The translations under genes and the position numbers were made by a program. A stretch of DNA of 17,763 nt, taken from positions 1 through 17,763 of the forward strand of contig DASZCG010000069.1 in assembly GCA_035943355.1 (NCBI GenBank), in the 5' to 3' direction. Below are positions 1 through 5,847 of the stretch, in pieces. How positions within the stretch are numbered: the stretch's first letter is position 1; each line of letters starts with the position of its first letter. Source of the stretch: 20CM-2-65-7 sp035943355. GTDB lineage: Bacteria > Gemmatimonadota > Gemmatimonadetes > Gemmatimonadales > GWC2-71-9. The notes under the pieces are model-generated. The model made no database searches. It saw only the letters and a program-made list of their open reading frames with translations, and was not told the DNA's origin.

Positions 1-1287
1 GTTGGTCGCCTCGCCGGCAAAGAACAGCGTTCCATCGACCGGCCGGCCCAGGGCGCGCGGCGCACCCGACCCGCCGACCCCGACGTAGCTATAGGCGCCG
101 CGGGCGAAGGGGTCGGCACGCCAGTCATGGCTGGCCCAGGCGTCGAGGTTCTCCTCCAGCTCGCGCCGGGGCACTGCCATCACGTCGGACAGTGCGACGA
201 GACAGCGCTCCAGCCGCGATAACGGCTCCTCGGCGAGCAGCGTTTCGGCGGCAACGCCGCCGACCCAACCGGTGAGCAGCGGCGCCCGCACGGGCAGGCA
301 CGTCCACCACGTCGGAATCTCGGCGCCTGGCGCGTGCAGAAAGTTTAACGCACCGCTCTCGGCCTTGCCTCCTCCGCGGCGGTCTTTGAGAAACTCCGGG
401 TCCTCCCAGAAGGCGTTGCGAAACCGCAGCACGATCTTGAGGACGTGGCCGGTTTCGATGCCCGCGAGCGCACGCTGCTTGGCGGGGAGCGCCGGTTGCA
501 GCGCGAGCGCCCCGGCCTTGAGGACGGCGGCGGGTAGGGTGATCACAACGGCGCGGGCGTCGAGGGATGATTGACGCGCCGCGCCGTCACCGCCTCGACA
601 GACGACGGTGACAGCGCCGCGTTTCCATCTGATTGATTCGGCGCGCGTGCTGAGACGGACCTCGGCCCGCTCAGGATCCAATCCATCCCGCAACCACTGC
701 ATCAACGCATCGCCACCATTGATGATCCGGAACTGCGTGTCGGCGCGCTCGTCGGTGCTCTCGCCGCCGCCATCGCTGGCCGCTTCTTGGCCGAGGGCTT
801 TCGCGCTAAGCCGCTCGGGATGAGCCGCATAGAAGCCCTCCACGAATCCGCGGAGGAGCTTGCGGCGGAGCGGCGGCAATCGCGCCGATTCGAGATAGTC
901 GCTCACGGGAAAGTCCCTGCCCCGCTGCGCGACCCGGCGCGCGAGGTCTTTGTTCATCCGTGCCACGATCTCCCAGAAGTCGCGCATCGGCGTGAAGCGC
1001 CCGCCGGTCGCGATCTCACGGCGATCGGGTAGCTCCACGACCGTAAGGCCAGCCGCCCGGGCGACGGACAACGTTTCGGGGGCTTCCCCGTGCACGAATT
1101 CCGCGCCGAGCTCGAGCGGCACGGGCGCGCGGGCGTCGTGCCGGGTGAGGATGCGCCCGCCGATGCGCGGCCGGGCCTCGATGACGGTAACGCGCAAGCC
1201 GGCCTGTGAGAGGTCGCGCGCAGCGGCAAGGCCCGCGGCGCCCGCTCCGAGCACCACGACGTCGAGACGTTTCCGATCGGCAGGCAT
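1..1287 (-). CDS. FAD-dependent amine oxidase family protein (C-terminus cut by window edge)
   Basis: Flavoprotein of the monoamine oxidase / protoporphyrinogen oxidase superfamily, expected to oxidise an amine to an imine with FAD and O2; the substrate cannot be told from sequence. The frame is open from an ATG at 1287 to position 1 with no stop, giving 429 residues. The N-terminus has the dinucleotide-binding fold: GAGAAG at residues 14-19, the ribose-binding Glu at 37 (VIEARPRIGGR) and the GGR motif at 43-45. Near the edge are RADPFARGAYSYVGVG and FFAGEAT, the typical C-terminal FAD-contact motifs of amine oxidases. By comparison with the family about 30-50 residues are missing. No signal peptide or membrane segment is evident, so it is probably cytoplasmic. 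It lies 32 nt downstream of the small receiver-like gene and is probably the fourth gene of the riboswitch-led unit. A weak GGAA precedes the start. Confidence 0.9.
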   Translation of the reverse strand, partial: MPADRKRLDVVVLGAGAAGLAAARDLSQAGLRVTVIEARPRIGGRILTRHDARAPVPLELGAEFVHGEAPETLSVARAAGLTVVELPDRREIATGGRFTPMRDFWEIVARMNKDLARRVAQRGRDFPVSDYLESARLPPLRRKLLRGFVEGFYAAHPERLSAKALGQEAASDGGGESTDERADTQFRIINGGDALMQWLRDGLDPERAEVRLSTRAESIRWKRGAVTVVCRGGDGAARQSSLDARAVVITLPAAVLKAGALALQPALPAKQRALAGIETGHVLKIVLRFRNAFWEDPEFLKDRRGGGKAESGALNFLHAPGAEIPTWWTCLPVRAPLLTGWVGGVAAETLLAEEPLSRLERCLVALSDVMAVPRRELEENLDAWASHDWRADPFARGAYSYVGVGGSGAPRALGRPVDGTLFFAGEATN

Positions 1288-1319
1288 TCTCTGTTTCCGG
1301 AACGTGCGCGGTAGCGAGT

Positions 1320-1616
1320 CTACAACAGCGCGCGCAGCGCCGCCTCCACCTCGGAATTCGGGACCGCGCGCGCTCCGGCATCCCGCGCGGCGCGAAGGGC
1401 AGCCGCATCGATGTGCGAGCCGAACGCCAGGACAGGGACGCCGCGATCGACCAGCTCGCGGAGGCGTGCTGCAGTGCCCCCCCCCGGTTTCCCCAGCTCG
1501 ACGACTGCGAGCTGGTAGGGGTCGTCCCGTACCGGCTCGGCTCCCGCGCTGCGAATGATTTCCTGGATTTTGCCGCGAAAGAACAGATCGCGGCATTCCA
1601 CGAGGACCCGCTTCAC
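1320..1616 (-). CDS. small degenerate receiver-like (CheY-fold) protein
   Basis: A 98-residue protein that reads like a shortened response-regulator receiver domain without an output domain. The start (KRVLVECRDL) matches beta-1, DPYQLAVVELGKPGG matches the segment that normally carries the phosphoacceptor Asp, and VPVLAFGSHIDAAALRAARDAGARAV matches the beta-4 to beta-5 region. The expected Asp is Glu (E40), the conserved Thr/Ser position is Gly (G66), and the conserved Lys before the final helix is Asn (N87). It is therefore unlikely to be phosphorylated in the standard way; the Glu might mimic the active state (inference). The GTG start overlaps the glycyl-tRNA synthetase stop in a GTGA tetramer, implying translational coupling. 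A run of nine C on the plus strand (1477-1485) lies inside the gene. Distant similarity only; role unknown. Confidence 0.7.
   Translation of the reverse strand: MKRVLVECRDLFFRGKIQEIIRSAGAEPVRDDPYQLAVVELGKPGGGTAARLRELVDRGVPVLAFGSHIDAAALRAARDAGARAVPNSEVEAALRALL
1477..1485. repeat. nine-base C homopolymer inside the receiver-like gene
   Basis: Nine consecutive C on the plus strand, nine G in the sense strand of the receiver-like gene, encoding part of KPGGG. Tracts of this length are prone to slippage in replication and to sequencing or assembly error. With the length given here the reading frame is intact. Confidence 0.9.
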
Positions 1617-3004
1617 CCCGCGAGCTTCTGCGTCAAATACTCGACGAGTTTGGCCGCGGCCACGCGATCCTGCTTGAGCGTGTCGCGATCGCGGACCGTC
1701 ACCGTCTGATCCCGCGTCGATTGCCCGTCGATGGTCACGCCATAGGGTGTGCCCGCTTCATCCTGGCGCCGGTAGCGCCGCCCGATCGATCCGCCGTCGT
1801 CGTAGAAGACGTTGAAATGGCGCCGCAAGTCGTCGTGAATGCGATGGGCCAGCTCCGGCATCCCATCCTTGTTCACCAGCGGGAACACGGCGGCTTTGAG
1901 CGGCGCAAGTGATGGTTTCAGCTTCAGCACCACGCGTTGCTCGCCCCCCTCGGCACCCTCGCCCCCCTCGGCCCGCTCGGCCGCCGCACCGCTGACCGCT
2001 TCTTCTCTATAGGCATCGCACAGCACCACCAGCGTCGTTCGGTCGGCGCCCGCCGACGTCTCGACGACATGGGGGATGAACCGCTCGTTGGTCTTCGGGT
2101 CGAGGTAATCGAGCTTCTTGCCCGCGTGCTGCTGATGGTTCGAGAGATCAAAATCAGTGCGGTTGTGGATCCCCTCGAACTCTTGCCAGCCGAACGGAAA
2201 CTCGTACTGGATGTCGTAGGCGTCCTTGGCGTAATGCGCCAGCTCGTTTTTGTCGTGCTGGTGCCAGCGCAGCTTTTCGCTGCGAATCCCGAGTCCTTCC
2301 ACCCATTTCATGCGCTCGGCGCGCCAGAGTTCGAACCATTCGTTCTCGCTGCCCGGCTTCACGAAGAACTGCATCTCCATCTGCTCGAATTCGCGCGTGC
2401 GGAAAATGAAGTTGCCGGGGGTGATCTCGTTGCGGAACGCCTTGCCGATCTGCGCGACGCCGAACGGAATCTTCTGGCGCGAGGACTGCAGCACGTTCAG
2501 ATAATTGACGTAGATCCCCTGCGCCGTCTCGGGCCGCAGGTAGATGACGGCGGCCTCCTCTTCGACCGGCCCCATGAACGTTTTGAACATCAGGTTGAAT
2601 TGCCGCGGCGCGGTGAGGGTGCCCTTGCTGCCGCACACGGGACATTGCGCGTCCGGCTGCCCCGGCGTTCCCTTGATCCTGGGATCGTCGGCCCGGAAGC
2701 GGTTCTTGCAGTGCTTGCAGTCCACCAGCGGATCGGTGAACCCAGCGACATGTCCCGAGGCCTCCCAGACCTTGGGGTGCATCAGGATGGCGGCGTCGAG
2801 GCCCTCGATATCCTGGCGCTCGTGGACCATCGAGCGCCACCAGCGCTCCTTGATGTTCTTTTTCAGCTCGACGCCCAGCGGCCCGTAATCCCACACGGAG
2901 CCGAGGCCGCCGTAGATCTCGGACGATTGAAAGACGAAGCCGCGCCGCTTTGCAAGCGACACGAGCTTATCCATGGTCTTGTCAGCAGTTGCAGCGGGGG
3001 ACAT
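1613..3004 (-). CDS. glyQS: glycyl-tRNA synthetase, alpha2 dimeric type
   Basis: Class II aminoacyl-tRNA synthetase that charges tRNA-Gly with glycine in the cytoplasm; this is the single-chain, eukaryote/archaea-like form, not the alpha2beta2 GlyQ/GlyS form. The chain is 463 residues, the usual length. SSEIYGGLGSVWDYGPLG is the N-terminal signature, CKHC and CPVC (about residues 94-123) are the zinc ligands of the insertion, FRNEITPGNFIFRTREFEQ (about 187-207) is motif 2, GADRT (about 320) is motif 3, and GRRYRRQDEAGTPYGVTID lies in the anticodon-binding domain. The ATG at 3004 is chosen because the frame above it runs into the kinase gene; an ATG at 2974 is the alternative, and neither has a strong ribosome binding site. 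A Glu/Gly-rich insert (about 338-358) sits between motif 3 and the anticodon domain. It starts 13 nt after the glycerate kinase stop and overlaps the next gene by 4 nt. Confidence 0.95.
   Translation of the reverse strand: MSPAATADKTMDKLVSLAKRRGFVFQSSEIYGGLGSVWDYGPLGVELKKNIKERWWRSMVHERQDIEGLDAAILMHPKVWEASGHVAGFTDPLVDCKHCKNRFRADDPRIKGTPGQPDAQCPVCGSKGTLTAPRQFNLMFKTFMGPVEEEAAVIYLRPETAQGIYVNYLNVLQSSRQKIPFGVAQIGKAFRNEITPGNFIFRTREFEQMEMQFFVKPGSENEWFELWRAERMKWVEGLGIRSEKLRWHQHDKNELAHYAKDAYDIQYEFPFGWQEFEGIHNRTDFDLSNHQQHAGKKLDYLDPKTNERFIPHVVETSAGADRTTLVVLCDAYREEAVSGAAAERAEGGEGAEGGEQRVVLKLKPSLAPLKAAVFPLVNKDGMPELAHRIHDDLRRHFNVFYDDGGSIGRRYRRQDEAGTPYGVTIDGQSTRDQTVTVRDRDTLKQDRVAAAKLVEYLTQKLAG
1940..1972. 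repeat. in-frame 18-bp-period repeat in glyQS
   Basis: The 15-mer CTCGCCCCCCTCGGC occurs perfectly at 1940-1954 and 1958-1972, with shorter variants (CCGCTCGGC) just after. The 18-bp period keeps the frame and encodes the Glu/Gly-rich stretch AEGGEGAEGGE in glycyl-tRNA synthetase. It looks like a small replication-slippage expansion in an interdomain linker. Confidence 0.8.
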
Positions 3005-3017
3005 AGGGAGCCGGAAG

Positions 3018-4097
3018 TTAAATGTGCAGGGCCTCGCGCGCGACCTGCTCCGCCATCCGTGCAAGCGCCGGGCCGTCGAGCATTCGCCCATCCCCGTCGC
3101 CCCCCACGGCATGCACCCCGATCAGGTTTTCGACCTTGCCCGCTACGACGGCCACCTTCTTCTTTGCGGCCTGGGCGCGGCGCACCACCTCACCGGGAGC
3201 CTTGCCCACGAGCGACGTCCGATCGAATACGCCTTCGGCGGTGATGACGAGGTCCGCCTTTACCAGCGCGGCATCGAAGCCGGCTCGCTCCAGCACCCAG
3301 TCCGCGCCGGGCGCCAGCTCGGCCCTCGCGAAGAACACGAGGCCCGCGGCCAACCCACCGGCGGCGCCACCCATCGGCATCGTCCCGAGCTCTGGCCGTC
3401 CGGCCTGAGCCCACAGCTCCGCGAGACGCGTGAGTCCCGCGACGAGCTGAGGAATCTCCTCGGGGCGCGCACCCTTTTGCGGCCCGAAGACCGGGGCCGC
3501 GCCCTCCGGACCGATGACTGGTGTTGCGACGTCGGCCAGTGCCACGACGCGCGCGGCCAGTCCCCATCCCGGCCCAAACGACGCGAGCTCCACGAGCGCG
3601 CCGCCGCCGTCGCGCAGCTCATCACCAGCGGCATTCTCGAACGTCCATCCCAGCCCGCGCGCGGCGCCTGTTCCACCGTCCACGGTTGCGGTGCCGCCGA
3701 GCCCGACGATAACGGTGTGGGCACCGCGATCGACGGCGGTCCAGATCAACTCGCCGACGCCGCGGGTGGTCGTGCGCAGGGGATCGCGATCCTCCGGTTC
3801 CACGAGCGCGAGGCCGCAGGCGGAGGCGCTTTCGATGATCGCGTTCTCGCCATCGATCCACCCCAGCTCGGCCGAGACCCGGTCGCCGGTCGGGCCGGTG
3901 ACCTCGACCCGCTCGCGCAAGGCGCCGGCGGGAAGCACCACGTCGAGCAGGCCGTTGCCGCCATCGGCCACGGGGCACTCGAGCACGGTGGCGTCAGGCA
4001 GGGCGCGACGCACACCGCTCGCGATGGCCTCGGCAACCGCGCGCGGGCCGAGGGTGCCTTTGAAGGCGGCGGGAGCGACGAGGACGACGGGAGGCAT
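3018..4097 (-). CDS. glycerate kinase (GlxK/GarK family)
   Basis: ATP-dependent kinase of the Gly_kinase family, which phosphorylates D-glycerate, usually to 2-phosphoglycerate, feeding glycolysis. The 359-residue length fits. Family hallmarks are APAAFKGTL at the N-terminus, CPVADGGNG (42-49), VGLGGTATVDGGTGAARGLG (131-150), the diagnostic FGPQKGA (204-210) and ITAEGVFDRTSLVGKAPGEV (285-304). Several usually conserved positions differ: ADGGEG is ADGGNG (N48), APDSFKG is APAAFKG, and TGEGR reads TAEGV. Either this is a divergent clade or the substrate has shifted. The ATG at 4097 gives the canonical PVVLVAPAAFKG start; an in-frame TTG at 4127 would add ten residues. Neither has a clear ribosome binding site. 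It is first in its unit, behind a leader carrying a riboswitch and a terminator-like hairpin. Confidence 0.88.
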   Translation of the reverse strand: MPPVVLVAPAAFKGTLGPRAVAEAIASGVRRALPDATVLECPVADGGNGLLDVVLPAGALRERVEVTGPTGDRVSAELGWIDGENAIIESASACGLALVEPEDRDPLRTTTRGVGELIWTAVDRGAHTVIVGLGGTATVDGGTGAARGLGWTFENAAGDELRDGGGALVELASFGPGWGLAARVVALADVATPVIGPEGAAPVFGPQKGARPEEIPQLVAGLTRLAELWAQAGRPELGTMPMGGAAGGLAAGLVFFARAELAPGADWVLERAGFDAALVKADLVITAEGVFDRTSLVGKAPGEVVRRAQAAKKKVAVVAGKVENLIGVHAVGGDGDGRMLDGPALARMAEQVAREALHI

Positions 4098-4140
4098 GGG
4101 CAACAATAACAGGCGCCAAGACGCCAAGTTGGAGAGGGTA

Positions 4141-4174
4141 GAAAACGAGAACCCCCTGGGTTGCCCCAGGGGGT
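4141..4174 (-). terminator. intrinsic terminator-like hairpin, probable riboswitch expression platform
   Basis: On the minus strand ACCCCCTGGG and CCCAGGGGGT form a perfect 10-bp stem closed by GCAA, a GNRA tetraloop, followed by the T-rich stretch TCTCGTTTTC. It lies about 86 nt downstream of the aptamer and 44 nt upstream of the kinase ATG, as expected for a transcription-terminating expression platform. The T-tract is interrupted, so termination efficiency is uncertain. It could also simply end purA transcripts. Confidence 0.7.
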
Positions 4175-4259
4175 GATCGCTTGCCGCACACCGTGCGCCC
4201 TAGAACCCGATGTGAGCGAAGCGAACTCCTTCTCGCCCTCGGGCTGGCGCTGAATACGC

Positions 4260-4342
4260 CTCTGGCAGCCGGGCCGTCTCAGTGCATCCGAGACCCCTTG
4301 GCTTTGCGCCCCGCCGTCACCGACGGTTTGCCCTGAGCAGAG
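4260..4342 (-). promoter_or_regulatory. cyclic-di-GMP class I (GEMM-I) riboswitch aptamer
   Basis: The minus strand carries the GEMM-I consensus in order: AGGGCAAACC, a stem CCGUCG/CGGCGG capped by the GNRA tetraloop GUGA, the invariant GCGCAAAGCC, a second arm with GUCUC pairing to GAGAC, and the closing GGCCCGGCUGCC. Flanking CUCUG (4342-4338) and CAGAG (4264-4260) pair to close P1. The G equivalent to G20 of the Vibrio Vc2 structure (middle G of GGGCAAACC) and the A equivalent to A47 (in GCAAAGCC) are both present, which fits c-di-GMP rather than the cGAMP-type variant; that assignment rests on my recalled Vc2 numbering. One consensus A before CGCAAAGCC is G. It lies within the leader of glycerate kinase and glycyl-tRNA synthetase; whether ligand turns expression on or off cannot be read from the sequence. 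Confidence 0.88.
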
Positions 4343-4410
4343 AATCCGCGCGCTGAAACGGCAAGAACAATGCCCGTCGCGTAACTTCTGACACGGCAAT
4401 CGCTCCAAGC

Positions 4411-4416
4411 ATAATA
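4411..4416 (-). promoter_or_regulatory. candidate -10 element for the riboswitch-led unit
   Basis: TATTAT on the minus strand matches five of six sigma-70 -10 bases in otherwise GC-rich DNA and lies about 70 nt upstream of the aptamer. No good -35 hexamer is found at 16-18 nt spacing, so this is only a candidate. Confidence 0.3.
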
Positions 4417-4471
4417 GCTTACGCACACTGTGAGGCTTTATGCATGGTTGTTGGCGTTTTGCAGTGACTGC

Positions 4472-5761
4472 TCAAACTTCGATGATCTGATCCCTCCGCG
4501 TGCCCACGCTGACGTACCGAATGGGCGCCCCCGCAAGATCCTGCAGGCGATCCACATAGGCCCGTGCCGCCGCCGGTAGGTCGGCGAGCCGCCGCACCTC
4601 CGACAGCTGCTTTTGCCATCCCGCTACCGTTTCGTAAATCGGTTCCACGCGCGTGATCGTCTCCACATCCGCCGGCATGCTGTCGATGATCTCCCCGTCC
4701 AGGCGATAGCCCACGCCCACCGGGATCTCCGCAAACGTGTCCAATACATCCAGCTTCGTGACTGCCAGCCCCGTGAGCCCATTCACCCGCACCGCGTAGC
4801 GCACCACCACCGCGTCGAACCACCCACAGCGCCTCGGCCGCCCCGTCGTGGCGCCGAATTCACCTCCCAGCTCGCGGATGCGCTCAGCGACATCGGGCGC
4901 CGCTTCGGTCGGCAACGGTCCATTTCCGACGCGCGTCGTATAGGCCTTAACGACGCCGATGACGGCGTCGATGGCGGTTGGCCCGATCCCGACGCCGACC
5001 GCCGCACCGCCTGCCGTCGTGTTGGAGGACGTGACGTACGGGTAGGTGCCGTGATCGACGTCGAGCAGTGCCCCTTGTGCCCCCTCGAGCAAGACGGCCT
5101 CGCCACGCTGCAACGCGTCCCAGACCACGCGCCCGGCATCGACCGCCAACGGCAGGAGCCGCGGCGCCAGGCGCTCGAGCAGCTGCGCGTGCTCCTCTGG
5201 ATCCGCCTGCTCCGTGCTCCCTGCTCCGTGCAGCAGTTTGAGCATTTGATTCGCGCTGTCCACACGCGTCCGAACGGTCTCCTGGGCACGCGCCAAATTG
5301 CGGAGATCGCCCACCCGAATCCCGCGGCGCCCGTACTTGTCCTCGTAGGTCGGCCCGATCCCCCGGCCCGTCGTACCGATCTGGTCTTTCTTCTCGCGGG
5401 CGCGGTCGAGCAGCTTGTGATAGGGAAGCGTGAGATGGGCGCGGTCGGAGACGTGCAGTTTGTGCTCGGTCCGCACGCCCCGCGCCTCGAGCGCATCCAG
5501 CTCGGCGAACAGCTGCTCGGGGTCGAGGACGACGCCGTTCCCCACCACGCAGACGGCGCCCTGCAGGATGCCCGAGGGGATCTGGTGCAGGACGAACGAT
5601 TTGCCTTCGCCCGTATCCACGGTGTGTCCGGCATTGGCGCCACCCTGGTAGCGCACGACCAGGTCCGCGCGCTCGGCGAGCACGTCGACGACTTTGCCTT
5701 TCCCTTCGTCGCCCCACTGAGCGCCGACGACCACGACGCACTGTGTCTTCGGACCGAACAC
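4472..5761 (-). CDS. purA: adenylosuccinate synthetase
   Basis: Catalyses GTP-dependent joining of IMP and aspartate to adenylosuccinate, the first committed step to AMP, in the cytoplasm. The product is 429 residues, the normal length. GAQWGDEGKGK carries the GTP/IMP loop (GDEGKGK at 17-23, catalytic Asp 18), GGANAGHT supplies the catalytic His (46), and TTGRGIGPTYEDK, EGAQGALLDVDHGTYPYVTS, KAYTTRVGNGPLPTE and RRCGWFDAVVVRY are conserved blocks. The GTG at 5761 is chosen because GAGGA lies 7 nt upstream and the protein then begins just ahead of the conserved core; the frame stays open to 6040 but would run through a terminator-like hairpin. A short insert (GAGSTEQADPEE) is encoded by a direct-repeat region. 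No obvious room exists for a promoter between the upstream hairpin and the start. Confidence 0.97.
   Translation of the reverse strand: MFGPKTQCVVVVGAQWGDEGKGKVVDVLAERADLVVRYQGGANAGHTVDTGEGKSFVLHQIPSGILQGAVCVVGNGVVLDPEQLFAELDALEARGVRTEHKLHVSDRAHLTLPYHKLLDRAREKKDQIGTTGRGIGPTYEDKYGRRGIRVGDLRNLARAQETVRTRVDSANQMLKLLHGAGSTEQADPEEHAQLLERLAPRLLPLAVDAGRVVWDALQRGEAVLLEGAQGALLDVDHGTYPYVTSSNTTAGGAAVGVGIGPTAIDAVIGVVKAYTTRVGNGPLPTEAAPDVAERIRELGGEFGATTGRPRRCGWFDAVVVRYAVRVNGLTGLAVTKLDVLDTFAEIPVGVGYRLDGEIIDSMPADVETITRVEPIYETVAGWQKQLSEVRRLADLPAAARAYVDRLQDLAGAPIRYVSVGTRRDQIIEV
5207..5230. repeat. short direct repeat in purA, 14-bp period
   Basis: CTGCTCCGTG occurs at 5207-5216 and 5221-5230, separated by CTCC. 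It underlies the small GAGSTEQ insert of adenylosuccinate synthetase. The 14-bp period is not a multiple of three, so gain or loss of one unit would shift the frame. Confidence 0.7.
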
Positions 5762-5782
5762 TGAGTTGTCCTCGCTGGAAAA

Positions 5783-5833
5783 TAAAAAAGGCCCCGATTT
5801 GGGGGCCCACAGTGCCGGGGCCATGCCCCGGCA
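5783..5833 (-). terminator. tandem hairpins plus U-tract: terminator of the upstream unit or purA attenuator
   Basis: On the minus strand a hairpin TGCCGGGG/CCCCGGCA (5833-5813) is followed by a second, GGCCCC/GGGGCC (5807-5790), and then TTTTTTATTTT. The second hairpin with its T-tract is a textbook intrinsic terminator, 41 nt past the M28 peptidase stop. The T-tract ends only about 21 nt before the purA start, with the ribosome binding site in between. GGCCCCG at the 3' side of the first hairpin is perfectly complementary to CGGGGCC of the terminator 3' side, so an alternative pairing is possible. Confidence 0.85.
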
Positions 5834-5847
5834 TCCTCTGACAGAAG

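Larger units (their letters stand above)
4098..4471. other. 374-nt intergenic leader between purA and glycerate kinase
   Basis: The only gap over 300 nt in the window. Read on the minus strand from purA towards the kinase it holds a TATTAT -10-like hexamer (4416-4411), a GEMM-I riboswitch aptamer (4342-4260), an unassigned linker of about 85 nt, a strong hairpin with a U-rich tail (4174-4141) and about 44 nt of leader containing the short direct repeat CTTGGCGTCTTGGCG. No separate hairpin plus U-tract is seen right behind the purA stop, so purA transcripts may read into this leader. I see no convincing small ORF with a ribosome binding site. Confidence 0.8.

Noticed and set aside
1937..3244. 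Plus-strand open frame (435 codons) opposite glyQS
   Set aside because: Antisense shadow of glycyl-tRNA synthetase, whose motifs 2 and 3 and zinc ligands are clear.
3746..4426. Minus-strand frame of 226 codons covering the riboswitch leader
   Set aside because: It overlaps glycerate kinase out of frame and the aptamer; the translation has no recognisable features and no ribosome binding site was evident.
4411..4445. CRP-like half site TGTGA near the candidate -10
   Set aside because: Only one half matches; the partner half-site TCACA is absent at the required spacing.
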